This document shows positions 24,298 through 33,800 of a stretch of 64,000 bases of DNA, piece after piece. The DNA is from Alkalihalobacillus sp. FSL W8-0930 (GTDB lineage Bacteria; Bacillota; Bacilli; Bacillales; Bacillaceae_D), in the NCBI GenBank assembly GCA_037965595.1, contig CP150183.1, positions 1,922,001 to 1,986,000 on the forward strand, written 5' to 3'. Position 1 is the stretch's first letter. The number at the start of each line of letters is the position of its first letter. Made by a program: the position numbers and the translations under genes. The notes under the pieces are model-generated. The model was not told the origin of the DNA. It ran no database searches and saw only the letters and a list, made by a program, of their open reading frames with translations.

Positions 24298-24678
24298 TTA
24301 GTACATATCATCGATCTCAAAACCAAACTGCATGTCTCCATCTTTGCGTTTGCTGTACATGGTACGAATAGCTGTAAACTTTCCATCTTCATCAACTAAA
24401 GCCATTTCATTAATGTTCCGGCCAACAAGTTCTGACTCGCCAAGTGTAATTACATACCGCATGGTAGCCGGAGCGATGAAACTGGCACTCTCAATAGCTT
24501 TGCGAACTAATTGATTTTTAAGCGCTTGCTCATTTCCTGTTGGAGCGACAGGATTACCAGCTGAATCAACGCCCCCATCACCTAAAGCAATGTGTGTATT
24601 CTTCGTAATACGTGATCCTGATGCGCGAGCTTTCGCCATTTGTTCTCGAGCATAAACCGTTGTTTTTGTTGTACTCAT
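24298..24678 (-). CDS. Tail-collar-fibre N-terminal domain protein (DUF3751-like)
   Basis: 126 residues. The opening AREQMAKARASGSRITKNTH and the segment HIALGDGGVDSAGNPV are the hallmarks of phage tail-collar fibre N-terminal domains, which join fibres to the baseplate. The downstream large gene then provides the distal fibre. In many myoviruses these two parts are one polypeptide; here they are split by 18 bases. GGAG precedes the ATG. Confidence 0.8.
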   Translation of the reverse strand: MSTTKTTVYAREQMAKARASGSRITKNTHIALGDGGVDSAGNPVAPTGNEQALKNQLVRKAIESASFIAPATMRYVITLGESELVGRNINEMALVDEDGKFTAIRTMYSKRKDGDMQFGFEIDDMY

Positions 24679-24691
24679 GTTCTGATCTCCT

Positions 24692-26170
24692 TTATAGTGC
24701 GATTTTTTCAGAGGTTGCGTTCAAACGTCTACTTCCATCAAGTTTTACCGAGCCGTCCAACGTCCACCAATCCTTGCGTACAGTAAGTACCCCTTTACTA
24801 GTAGTGGGCATTCGTACCACGCTTTTAAAGGTCACCTTTTGTCTGAATAGAAGCGGATGCAAATTGTTGAATCCGTTTAAATACCAACTGCCATCAAGGT
24901 TGTCTACACCATTCAGATAAATGGGTAAGACACCAAAGAAACCTAGACATGTACGGAAGACCTGCTTTTGTTTTTGATCTTTCTTTTCAAGTGAATCAAC
25001 CTTTGCTCTAACAGCTGCGGCAATTTTCGTTTGTTGTTTTTTAGGAACCTTAAATCTCGTTTTTAACTTTTTAGCAAACACCTGGCGCGGATATTTATCG
25101 TTTGTACCATTGAGGTACCAGCTGCCATCTAAATAGTGACGGCCGTTTAAAGACACCGGCACAAAACCAAAAAAGCCAATAGCAGCTCGAATGATCATCT
25201 TGCGCCATTGGATATCCTTATTTTGATACGAATGATTCTGAGATCGAACCTTTTGCTTAGCTCTTGATTGCATCGATTGTTCACTAATCATCTTCATTAA
25301 CAATTTGTGACCAAACAACTGCCTTCTGTACCGGTTGTCATAGCCATCAAGAGAGAAAGTACCGTCCAGGTTGTATACACCATCCAAATAGACCGGCAAC
25401 ATATCAAAGAAGCCTACTCGAGTACGAAAGCGACTTTTCTTACCATAGTCTTTAAGTTCAAACGGAGCAGTGATAGCGCGAAAGATCATCTTTTCATGAT
25501 GCGATAACTCAGCTTCAATCTTGCTTCTAAACTTAATAAAAAACTGATAATACTCATGAATTTTTTTCTCCGAGAAACCATTTAAGCTCCATGAACCATC
25601 TAATTTATGATTACCGTCTAAATAAACACGTGATACTTTATCCCAATAAGGATGAACCGTCTTGATTTTTAATTTCTGTTTGTACTGAATTGAGTTATCT
25701 GTATGCTCCTTAAACAGTGCTCTGAATGTGTAAGCCAAATGTGCTGGCTTCATACGCTCTAGTTGCTGAATGATTTGTGTCCCGTACTGCAAGTCATATC
25801 CATCTATGTTCACCATGAAATGAGGTCGACCTGGTGTGCTCCTTACAACGGTTGAAGGATTCATCAAGTATCGATTAATGGTCCGTTCCAACGTTTTGTA
25901 TGTTGTAGAAGGGAAGTTACTAATCTGTGAAATGATGCGGTTCCTTCTAACGTAAATATCGTCTGAACTATCTCTATCACTTGAAAGAAGATCCTCCCAT
26001 CGATCCAGCCCCCATGTAGCGGTGGGAATGAATAGTTGATCGGTCATATCAAAAAGGAGATCGTTGAGCTGCTGAAACTCTTCTGCTTCAGTACCAACGA
26101 TCTCCTTCATCTCAACTAAACGATTCAACATAGGTGGTAAATAGGCTTCCATTTCCTCTCGCTTACTCAT
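24692..26170 (-). CDS. Baseplate protein: YmfQ/XkdU-like N-terminus plus five LDGSWxLNG repeats
   Basis: 492 residues. The first about 170 (LPPMLNRLVEMKEI, then DRWEDLLSS and RNRIISQISNFPSTTYKTLE) form a DUF2313/YmfQ domain, as in PBSX XkdU, a baseplate wedge protein of about 200 residues. The extra 320 residues hold five copies of a L-D-G-x-x-x-L-D-G-S-W-x-L-N-G unit near residues 190, 270, 350, 423 and 477, separated by basic helices rich in Lys and Gln. Its end overlaps the baseplate J gene by eight bases. The repeats probably extend the wedge toward the fibres. Confidence 0.8.
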   Translation of the reverse strand: MSKREEMEAYLPPMLNRLVEMKEIVGTEAEEFQQLNDLLFDMTDQLFIPTATWGLDRWEDLLSSDRDSSDDIYVRRNRIISQISNFPSTTYKTLERTINRYLMNPSTVVRSTPGRPHFMVNIDGYDLQYGTQIIQQLERMKPAHLAYTFRALFKEHTDNSIQYKQKLKIKTVHPYWDKVSRVYLDGNHKLDGSWSLNGFSEKKIHEYYQFFIKFRSKIEAELSHHEKMIFRAITAPFELKDYGKKSRFRTRVGFFDMLPVYLDGVYNLDGTFSLDGYDNRYRRQLFGHKLLMKMISEQSMQSRAKQKVRSQNHSYQNKDIQWRKMIIRAAIGFFGFVPVSLNGRHYLDGSWYLNGTNDKYPRQVFAKKLKTRFKVPKKQQTKIAAAVRAKVDSLEKKDQKQKQVFRTCLGFFGVLPIYLNGVDNLDGSWYLNGFNNLHPLLFRQKVTFKSVVRMPTTSKGVLTVRKDWWTLDGSVKLDGSRRLNATSEKIAL

Positions 26171-27248
26171 ACAGGTTCACCTCTGCTAGCCTCGGAATCT
26201 CAATTTCATCAAGTTCAAGGTTTCCGCTTTGGCCATCGATCAAAACCTCAGCATAGTCAAAAACAGAAGGTGAGCGTTGAAGGATCTGGTTGATCTGACT
26301 CACACGAATGAATGGGTCCTCAAATGCCAATGTCCTGAACAGTGCTTGAACACCCTCCCGAACTTCTCTCTCACAGTCTTCAAGCGTTCTTCCGGATGAA
26401 AGAACAATCTTTGCACTGATGGCTATATCTTTCCATTCTGCGCTAACAACAGTAGCTTTGGCTCCAATTGGTGCCTCACCCTCTCCGTGACCTTCTTCCG
26501 GATCAATGAACGTTTGAACGTCATTAATTAACCTGGTAGTAGCAGGCTCAATGTTTGCATCAGTAATAACAATTCTCACTGTCCCTTCACCATAAGCTAA
26601 CGGGAAAATTTTCGCCTTCCCTACTCCTTCAACAGATTCAGCCCACTGCTTATAATGTGCCGCGTTTCCTGAAACAGCTTCTCTCCTTACACGGACTTGA
26701 TATCGTGCAAAAAGAGCTTGATCTGTTTCCTCCTCCGCACCTGGTACGAGTAAACTGACTAATTGCGCTGTCTCAAGACCTGGTATTGTTTCGACAGGTT
26801 GGAGCGGGAGATCCTTCATACTTGAAACGTTCCCCGCTTCACCAGCTGTTTCAGCTCTCAATTGTGAATTCCCAAGCGATTGAAAATATATAGAATGTGA
26901 TTCAAGAAAGAACCGCATACCTGCAGGTACAGACACATTAAAACGAGCATCCCAAACGGCTCTAGTTGCAGGTACACGCTCAATTCCAGCTTCAACTACA
27001 CGCTTATCAAGAAACTCCCCAGTTGCTGTATCAGCGAAAACTAGATCAAATGAAGCCTCTAACCATGCATAAGACTGAGTTACTTCTGCCGCTGCCGGTG
27101 CAAGTGCATTCCAGATGATACTTCCCTCTCGTTTATCAATATCATTTGGTACCCTATCCAACATACGCTCCATGATGGCTTCAAACGTGTAACTCTGAAG
27201 CAAATCAACGACTTCTTGATATCTTTTATTCGCTAAGGTTTCCCGCAT
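26163..27248 (-). CDS. Baseplate J / gp47 family protein (XkdT-like)
   Basis: 361 residues. Baseplate_J family markers: [20 protein letters not shown] near residue 37, [13 protein letters not shown], the [20 protein letters not shown] region and [20 protein letters not shown]. It builds the wedge of the contractile baseplate. The ATG has an AGGAGGTGG site and overlaps the upstream gene's end by 23 bases. Order XkdS-XkdT-XkdU is kept as in PBSX. Confidence 0.92.
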   Translation of the reverse strand: MRETLANKRYQEVVDLLQSYTFEAIMERMLDRVPNDIDKREGSIIWNALAPAAAEVTQSYAWLEASFDLVFADTATGEFLDKRVVEAGIERVPATRAVWDARFNVSVPAGMRFFLESHSIYFQSLGNSQLRAETAGEAGNVSSMKDLPLQPVETIPGLETAQLVSLLVPGAEEETDQALFARYQVRVRREAVSGNAAHYKQWAESVEGVGKAKIFPLAYGEGTVRIVITDANIEPATTRLINDVQTFIDPEEGHGEGEAPIGAKATVVSAEWKDIAISAKIVLSSGRTLEDCEREVREGVQALFRTLAFEDPFIRVSQINQILQRSPSVFDYAEVLIDGQSGNLELDEIEIPRLAEVNLYE

Positions 27249-27660
27249 CGCCTACCACCTCCTGAACGTCAAATAAGCCCTCCACACTTTCAACGGTAAA
27301 GGACACAAAGAAGGAATCTCCTCGTTTTTCAACTTCCATATTCGATATCGCCTCGATACGTTCATCGTAAAGAAGGGCTTCCTCAATTACTCGAGGGATC
27401 TCCATTTCTTTATACGCGTCAGAAGCCTCCTCATCAGCACACACGGCCTTTAGTTCACTGCCAATGTCATGGCTATAGATTGCATAAGCAAATCGCTCAG
27501 TACGTATAGAGAGAATGACAAATTGCTTAATTGCATCAATGCCATCGATTAAACGAGTAGATATTCTTCCGGTGTCGAAATCAATTGCGTACGTGGCTGA
27601 TGTTTCAATTTCTTCTGAATCTACATCTTCCACAAAATTTAATCCTGGTGTAATCGTCAT
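27226..27660 (-). CDS. XkdS-like baseplate protein (DUF2634)
   Basis: 144 residues. DUF2634 marks: [40 protein letters not shown], then SHDIGSELK. The family is homologous to gp25 of T4, part of the baseplate wedge. GAGG precedes the start. It fits the PBSX order between DUF2577 and Baseplate J proteins. Confidence 0.88.
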   Translation of the reverse strand: MTITPGLNFVEDVDSEEIETSATYAIDFDTGRISTRLIDGIDAIKQFVILSIRTERFAYAIYSHDIGSELKAVCADEEASDAYKEMEIPRVIEEALLYDERIEAISNMEVEKRGDSFFVSFTVESVEGLFDVQEVVGDAGNLSE

Positions 27661-27669
27661 CTGAACCTC

Positions 27670-27933
27670 CTAAATGGCATCCAGTACATAAAACGACTGA
27701 CCACCTTGTAATTTAATCGTCATCACTTTGTCCCCTACTCTCAAAGCATAATCACCAGACCGAAGTCTACGGGGTACCGTTACAAGGTCACCTGGTATGA
27801 CTAATTTTGCATTAGACTGCAATCTAATTGAGATGGGTGAGACTGTGGCAACCGTTGCACTAATGAGCTCTGTTAATTCCTGAGCTTCACCAGCTTTTTG
27901 TAATAGTGACATTAACTCCGTTTCGAAGCTCAC
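27670..27933 (-). CDS. XkdR-like protein (DUF2577)
   Basis: 87 residues, beta-rich: a helical start (FETELMSLLQKAGEAQEL), a strand pair (SPISIRLQSNAKLVIPGDLV) and a C-terminal pair (GDKVMTIKLQGGQSFYVLD). It matches the DUF2577 family, an OB-fold-like baseplate component. Its start overlaps the XkdQ stop by one base. Confidence 0.85.
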   Translation of the reverse strand: MSFETELMSLLQKAGEAQELTELISATVATVSPISIRLQSNAKLVIPGDLVTVPRRLRSGDYALRVGDKVMTIKLQGGQSFYVLDAI

Positions 27934-28919
27934 TAACTCACCTCCGGTATACGATTATGCTCCACAAGATCAAGAGTCATTGTGTGTTTATTACCATGGA
28001 ACGAATGTGAGTCTGAATCAACCCAATGCGTTTTATTTAAACCGATCTCATCTATCTTCACACTAACCGGCAAACCGCTTGTTACATCAGGTATGCCGAC
28101 AGCAATCAGACCTTGTAACTTCTTTTTAACGCCTTTCAATTCTTTCTGTTTATTATCCGCTCGCCGTTGTAGCTGAGCCTTATTCATTTCCTCTGTTACA
28201 TTTTCGCTATACTGCAGCACACCGAATTTAGAAGCACCGGAATTATCTCGAGCAGTCACAGTGGTTGTTTTTCCATCAACCTCATGTGTCATTTTTACTC
28301 GAGTCGCTGATTCCTCAATACTTGTACTGTATTCCCAGCTGATGATATTTCCTGTCTTTCCAGTCTCTAATACCCATATGTCAGAGGGATCCGGCCAAGC
28401 TCGCAATCCTAACTTACCTTCAGACGAATACAACTGATAATTACGGCCATTCTGTTCCCTCGTTTGTTTGAGAGCCTTTAAGATGATGTCATACAAACTG
28501 GTTTGCTGAGTGATAAGCAGGGATTTAATGACATGGCCCGTATTAATGATTGAAGTCATAGGGATATCAAAGTCATTGCAAATGCGTCGAACAATTTGAT
28601 CTGCGCGTTGATTTGTAAAAACATAGACATCATCGTTACGTACGATGTACGTAAGCATATCAAGCGCTTCAAAAAAGAGCGTATTGCCACGAGGGATACG
28701 ACTAAACACCACGCCTCTAAATAACTCTTTACCTTTCCATTTCAAAAGAATGGTGTCGCCCTCTTCAACGCTAAAATATTTGTCATTACCCTGCTTCGTC
28801 ACGATAGTTGCTTGAACCTTACGTGGCGCTTGAAACCTCTTGCCTTCCCACTTCACTTCACCCTCAACAACAAGCTCAAGACGCTCGGTTGACTTCACAT
28901 TCCAAATTTCAATACTCAT
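27933..28919 (-). CDS. XkdQ-like baseplate hub protein
   Basis: 328 residues of the XkdQ/YqbQ family, related to gpD/gp27 hub proteins. Signs are the N-terminal WNVKSTERLELVVEGEVKWE strand set, EGDTILLKWKGKELFRGVVF, TYIVRNDDVYVFTNQRADQI and the late VGIPDVTSGLPVSVKIDEIG. It links tube and spike. An insertion of about 1.2 kb (small plus-strand gene and HNH endonuclease) separates it from the LysM protein, its neighbour in PBSX. Confidence 0.88.
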   Translation of the reverse strand: MSIEIWNVKSTERLELVVEGEVKWEGKRFQAPRKVQATIVTKQGNDKYFSVEEGDTILLKWKGKELFRGVVFSRIPRGNTLFFEALDMLTYIVRNDDVYVFTNQRADQIVRRICNDFDIPMTSIINTGHVIKSLLITQQTSLYDIILKALKQTREQNGRNYQLYSSEGKLGLRAWPDPSDIWVLETGKTGNIISWEYSTSIEESATRVKMTHEVDGKTTTVTARDNSGASKFGVLQYSENVTEEMNKAQLQRRADNKQKELKGVKKKLQGLIAVGIPDVTSGLPVSVKIDEIGLNKTHWVDSDSHSFHGNKHTMTLDLVEHNRIPEVS

Positions 28920-29113
28920 ATGTCACCTCCTAATTGATGTATTGGAACGGCAAAGACCTTGTTTATGGCATTGCATACAATTCTTAAATTCATTCCATGA
29001 AGTAACTTTCTATAACTAAATCACTCCTAAAAACTCCTAAAAACATGTGATTTTCTTATTAATGCGGGTATGGTAAAAATGTAACCACATTTTTTATAAA
29101 GGAGGAGTTAGCA

Positions 29114-29221
29114 ATCGAAACTTTCCTATTTTTCGGTATTATGATATTGACGCCTGTTATATTAATAGGTGGGGGCTTAGCAGCAACTATCTATGGAATT
29201 AAAAACATTCGCGAAAATTAA
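29114..29221 (+). CDS. Tiny single-helix membrane peptide, possible AUC start; toxin-like
   Basis: 35 codons on the strand opposite the late operon: ETFLFFGIMILTPVILIGGG, then LAATIYGIKNIREN, one transmembrane helix and a charged end. The AAAGGAGGAG ribosome site lies 6 bases before an ATC codon; the first ATG is nine codons in and lacks a site. A strong terminator follows at once. Size and layout recall type I toxin peptides of Bacillus prophages (such as BsrG and TxpA), but no antisense RNA has been identified. It may instead be a random open stretch between promoter-like and terminator sequences. Confidence 0.4.
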   Translation: METFLFFGIMILTPVILIGGGLAATIYGIKNIREN

Positions 29222-29254
29222 GAAAAAACCAGGCATTATGCCTGGTTTTTTCTT
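29222..29254. terminator. Strong hairpin terminator after the plus-strand membrane peptide
   Basis: AAGAAAAAACCAGGC / GCCTGGTTTTTTCTT with a 5-base loop, T-rich on both strands. It can end both the small plus-strand gene and the endonuclease transcript. Confidence 0.88.
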
Positions 29255-29304
29255 AGAGATAATCATTATATAAAAACATCAACTATATCAAGTCAAAAAG
29301 AAGC

Positions 29305-30162
29305 CTAATGCTTCTTAATTGGTTCTTCAATTATTCTATTTACCTCCCAACCACGATAGTATCTGTTTCTAAGTGCACCTTCGCGAACACCGAGGAGTGC
29401 TGCCCATTCATCAATATGTTTTGTTTCACCTTTGTAGGTGAGCATTAAAGATCCTTGATATTTTCTAGGTTCAGTTAGTTGTGCTCCATAATGACCTTGT
29501 TTTAACCTACTTCTTAACGTGGCAACAGAGAGGTTTAATCTCTTTGCAAGATCTAACAATCGAAGTTTTTCTCCTTGATAATCAATGTATGAAGTATTCC
29601 TCTTATTCATTTGCTGATCCTGCATGGTAATCCATTTACAGTTGTTAAAAGAATAATCATCATCTACGTTTATTCTTTCAATTGTAAGATTGTTAGAATA
29701 ACTTCCCCCCATGTCACTATAGAAGTTTGAGAAATCATGCCATCTCGAAACAACCTTTATGCCTCGTCCTCCGTAATTCTTAAAATCTTTCGCCTTAGGT
29801 TCGTGACATCTTTCAATCATGTGTGACCAAATACGATAAATTCTAGTATTCGATTTACCATGTTTGAGATTTGAATCACCCATTTGTTTGGCTTTCTGTG
29901 AATCTATAATTACTTTCCAACAGCCGCAGCTTTTAATTCTCTTTTTCCTAATCCCATCCCCATGAACTAACTTTTCATTACCACATTCACATAAGCACAT
30001 ATAATAGCGTTGTTTGGCTTTGCCTGGAGTAACTCTTTGATATACTTTTTTAACAGTTAACCAGTGAGATACTGAACCTATCCATTTTTTTGAAATAACA
30101 TTATCTTCATCTAATTCTTCAAACAAATCACCGTTGAATTGAAGCATGGACATTGAATTCAC
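29305..30162 (-). CDS. Free-standing HNH/AP2-type homing endonuclease-like protein
   Basis: 285 residues. An N-terminal zinc ribbon (CLCECGN and KSCGCW) is followed by the core RIYRIWSHMIERCHEP, NYGGRGIKV, W-H-D-F-S-N-F and LTIERINVDDDYSFNNCKWI, the pattern of phage HNH/AP2 proteins that insert beside late genes. The C-terminal 100 residues have two short helix-turn-helix-like DNA-binding repeats (LRLLDLAKRLNLSVATLRSR and EWAALLGVREGALRNRYYRG). It sits inside the tail operon between XkdQ and XkdP and is more AT-rich than both, so it is a recent insertion. Confidence 0.8.
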   Translation of the reverse strand: MNSMSMLQFNGDLFEELDEDNVISKKWIGSVSHWLTVKKVYQRVTPGKAKQRYYMCLCECGNEKLVHGDGIRKKRIKSCGCWKVIIDSQKAKQMGDSNLKHGKSNTRIYRIWSHMIERCHEPKAKDFKNYGGRGIKVVSRWHDFSNFYSDMGGSYSNNLTIERINVDDDYSFNNCKWITMQDQQMNKRNTSYIDYQGEKLRLLDLAKRLNLSVATLRSRLKQGHYGAQLTEPRKYQGSLMLTYKGETKHIDEWAALLGVREGALRNRYYRGWEVNRIIEEPIKKH

Positions 30163-30185
30163 CCCTCATGATAATTGTATCATTA

Positions 30186-30857
30186 TTACTGGGGAATTCG
30201 TAAAGTTTGATTCGGGTATATCCAATGGCCAGGTTGCCGGTTGTTACGCTTATCACGTTTGATCATCATTGCCTTGTTTGCATTCCAGATCTTTCGCCAA
30301 TCAGTATTTTTACCGTACTGCCTCCCTGCAATCGCCCAAAGAGTGTCACCTTTTTTTACTTTATACGTTTTATCAGGCTTCTTAGCAGGCCGTTTTGCTG
30401 CAGCTGGTTTTTTCGGTGCTGCTTTGACTTTAATCTTTCGTGGAGTAGCGACCTTATATTCTTTAAGAGAAATTGAGTAATCTCGATCGCCTACTGCACT
30501 CTCACCCTCTGACCAATCAAATGCCTCAAGACTACAATTAAAATTGATCTTGGTACCAGTAACGATAAGACGGATTGGTTCGTTTTTATTCCTCCACTTT
30601 TCAAGTGTCTGAATGCAGTTTTCAGGTGATGGGAATCCCTTGTATTCACATATAGGTGAATGTCGCAATGGAAAAAAAGAATCCAAGCTAATTTGCTTGG
30701 ATCCTTGTTCTTTAATAAATGTTAATTCGCCGAGCTTGTCTACCTCTACTGAATCAGACTGCATGTTGCTTGTTAATTTAATGGCTTCCGGAAGAACAGG
30801 GAGCCTAAGCTTTTCCTTCCCTTGCGAAAGCCAAATTTCATACTTCGATTTAGCCAT
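30186..30857 (-). CDS. XkdP-like tail protein with LysM domain
   Basis: 223 residues. The N-terminal domain ([20 protein letters not shown], then [20 protein letters not shown]) is the XkdP/YqbP fold of hub-associated proteins. A basic Pro/Lys/Ala linker ([16 protein letters not shown]) leads to a C-terminal LysM domain ([20 protein letters not shown]) that binds peptidoglycan. It probably helps the tail engage the cell wall. Overlaps the tape-measure end by eight bases. Confidence 0.9.
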   Translation of the reverse strand: MAKSKYEIWLSQGKEKLRLPVLPEAIKLTSNMQSDSVEVDKLGELTFIKEQGSKQISLDSFFPLRHSPICEYKGFPSPENCIQTLEKWRNKNEPIRLIVTGTKINFNCSLEAFDWSEGESAVGDRDYSISLKEYKVATPRKIKVKAAPKKPAAAKRPAKKPDKTYKVKKGDTLWAIAGRQYGKNTDWRKIWNANKAMMIKRDKRNNRQPGHWIYPNQTLRIPQ

Positions 30858-33800
30858 TACTTAGCACCCCCACGGTTCCATTTAAACGCATATTTCTAAA
30901 CACTGCGGCAAGATCATTTTTAATGATTGCAGCCAATTTCTCCATATCGGCTTCATTATGATAATGATTGTCCCCAGTGATGTTGATATGAACTGTCACA
31001 TCACCTTCTTGAACGGTAGAGCTTGAGTTATCAATCTGACTTGATGAATCGATAGAAGGACAACTGGTTAAACCAATCTCCTGTGCCACGGATTCAGGCA
31101 GATCGTAGTCACTATCTCCTTGATCGATGACTTGCATACCAAGATCGGCAGCTGCCTGATTTAGAAGATAACGACCTCTAATTCCTCGTTCAGTTGGAAT
31201 GATCCACTCACGACGACCACCCTCACCGACACGAGCGATCTGTTCATTCGTAATCAAGCCACCGTTAGCATAACCACGGTACGCTCCACCGTTACGCATA
31301 GAACGGATACCAGGAACATTAGAGATATCGCCGTAACGAGACTGAATGTAGCGAATAGCTGCGGCTGTGTTATGAACAGGATTATAGATATCATCCATGC
31401 CAGCAAGCTTATGAGCATTGAATGTTGGATCTATTGTCTGCATGAGACCTTTTGATGGGGTACCACGTTTAGCGTTACTATCCCAGTTGTTGATCGCTCG
31501 AGCATTTCCACCACTTTCTTTCATAGCAATGGTCACGAGAGGATCAATCCAGTCCTTGCCTACACCTGTTGCTAACGCTGCTTGAGCCACCGCACTTCTG
31601 GTCGATATATCCGCACCAGAACCGCCAAATAAAGCATTTCCTCCACCCATTGGGTTAAATGCCACACCATTTCTCCGTGTCTCATAGTGGACGTGTGGAC
31701 CGGTACTGTTTCCTGTTGAACCAACAAGTCCAATGATCTGACCTCCAGTAACCATGTCGCCCTGCTTAACAAGGTTTTTGGAGTTATGGCCATACATATA
31801 CTCAATGCCGTCCGCTCCTTGAATCTTAACCAGATTTCCGTAACCGCCTTGCCATCCACTGAATGTGACCATACCAGGCGCTTGTGAAGGAATAGGCGTG
31901 CCCATAGGAGCAGCAAAATCGACACCCTTATGATTGGTTGTACCAATTCCACCTGGAGATTTACGCATTCCAAATCCAGATGTCATTGTGAAAGGAGATC
32001 CGAAGTCTGGGGCCATACCTGTATACGCACTAATTAAGCCATCTACCTGCTTATTAGCGAACTTTTTAAGGTCTACCGCATCTAACCCTTTCAAGATTCC
32101 GAGTGATGTCCATTCACCTAAGCCAAACATGACACGTGAAGGCGAATGAATACCTAGTCGCTCTTTAAAAGTGGATTCAACGGTATCAGCCAAGAACTGT
32201 GCAGCCTCTTTGACCTGTGAACTATGTGATCGCATACCTGAAACAAATTCAGATATTGTACCAGTTCCCCAGCTGCTCCCTTTCGCTTGTGTATCATTGA
32301 AAGGAGTATGGACCTGTGTTTGCAGATAAGAATCCGTTCCGGTTTGTGAAGCATCTTGACCTGATCTAAATGCAGTCACCGTATTTCTACCGTGTGAAGG
32401 AGCCTCTGATTCAATTGCATTGAATGGTCTAGTCACCTGTGATGCTAAGTAAGTGCTAGTGCCTGTTTGTGATGAATCTTGACCACTACGGAATCCCTGT
32501 ACAGTACCCGAACCATGCGCAGATGCTCCACCTTGAATGACTTCAAACGGTCGTTTCACTTGATTGTGCAAGTGAGATTGAGTACCTGTTGCTGTGCCAT
32601 TCTGACCGGCACTGAAAGATTGCACCGTTCCGGATCCAAAGCCAACAGCATCTTGCACAATACCTTGCATCGGGTTACTGATGTTACGCTGTTTCCAAGC
32701 TGATAACGAGATTGTGTTCCCGTTCACACCTGCAGATACAGCTTCACTAAACTGCTGACCATAAGCATTCGCTTCACTTTGCATGTTTGCTGTACGAACA
32801 GCATCCAACGAAACGACCGCAGATACGGCAGCAGGTTGAGTACCAGTCGAAGGTGAGCTAGCGTTAATTGATCCACCAACTAAACCACCGTTCGCATAAG
32901 GTCTTACACCAAGCGCAGATCCTGTTTGCTCGTAAAGATCAAGAGCACGACTTCTACGGTTTGCCGATAAAGGAATAATAGCCTCTGGTCCCGCTTCACC
33001 AACTAAACCAACATGAGGACGATTAATGAATCCACCGTTTGCATAAGCTGGCGTGTGACCACTAGAAGCAGAATGCCTTGTCGGGGATGTTTTCTGTTGG
33101 CTTGCTGTGGTCGATGCGTTACCAGTAGCTTGGCCACTCTCTCGACCTTCCTTAAACGGTTGCGTTACATTCTTATCAAACCAAGAACCAACATTGCCAA
33201 GAATACCTTTACCCCAATCTAGAACGTTGCTCCATTTATCTCCCCACCAGTCTTTACTAAACAAGGAATCAGAGATTGAAGTACGTACACTGTCCCAGAT
33301 CGATTGAGCACTATCCCATTTATCCTGAGACCATCCTTTTACGGATTCCCATTTGTTGTTCCACCAATCTCCGCTAAAGATGGTTTCTCCTATCTTAGTG
33401 GTTACGGAATCCCAAATGGATTGAGCGCTATTCCATTTGTCTTGTGTCCAGGATTTTACTGACTCCCAATGTCCTGACCACCATTCGCTGTTAAAAACAG
33501 TATCGGAAATGTTAGTGGCAATAGAAGTCCAAATACCTTTTGCGCTGTCCCACTTGCTTTGCGTCCAGGACTTAACATTCTCCCACTTCTCTAGCCACCA
33601 TTCAGAACTAAAAACGGTCTCTTCAATGCCAGTCTTAATCTTATATCCAAGTCCACCGATCTGGATGGCTTTCTCTGCAGACCAAGCCTTAACGTCTTCC
33701 CATTTTTGATTCCACCACTCACCATTAAAAACGGTGTCATTAATAGCGTTAAGTGTTCCCTGCAACCAGGAGCCTTCGTATAGCTTTTTGGTACCCTCAA

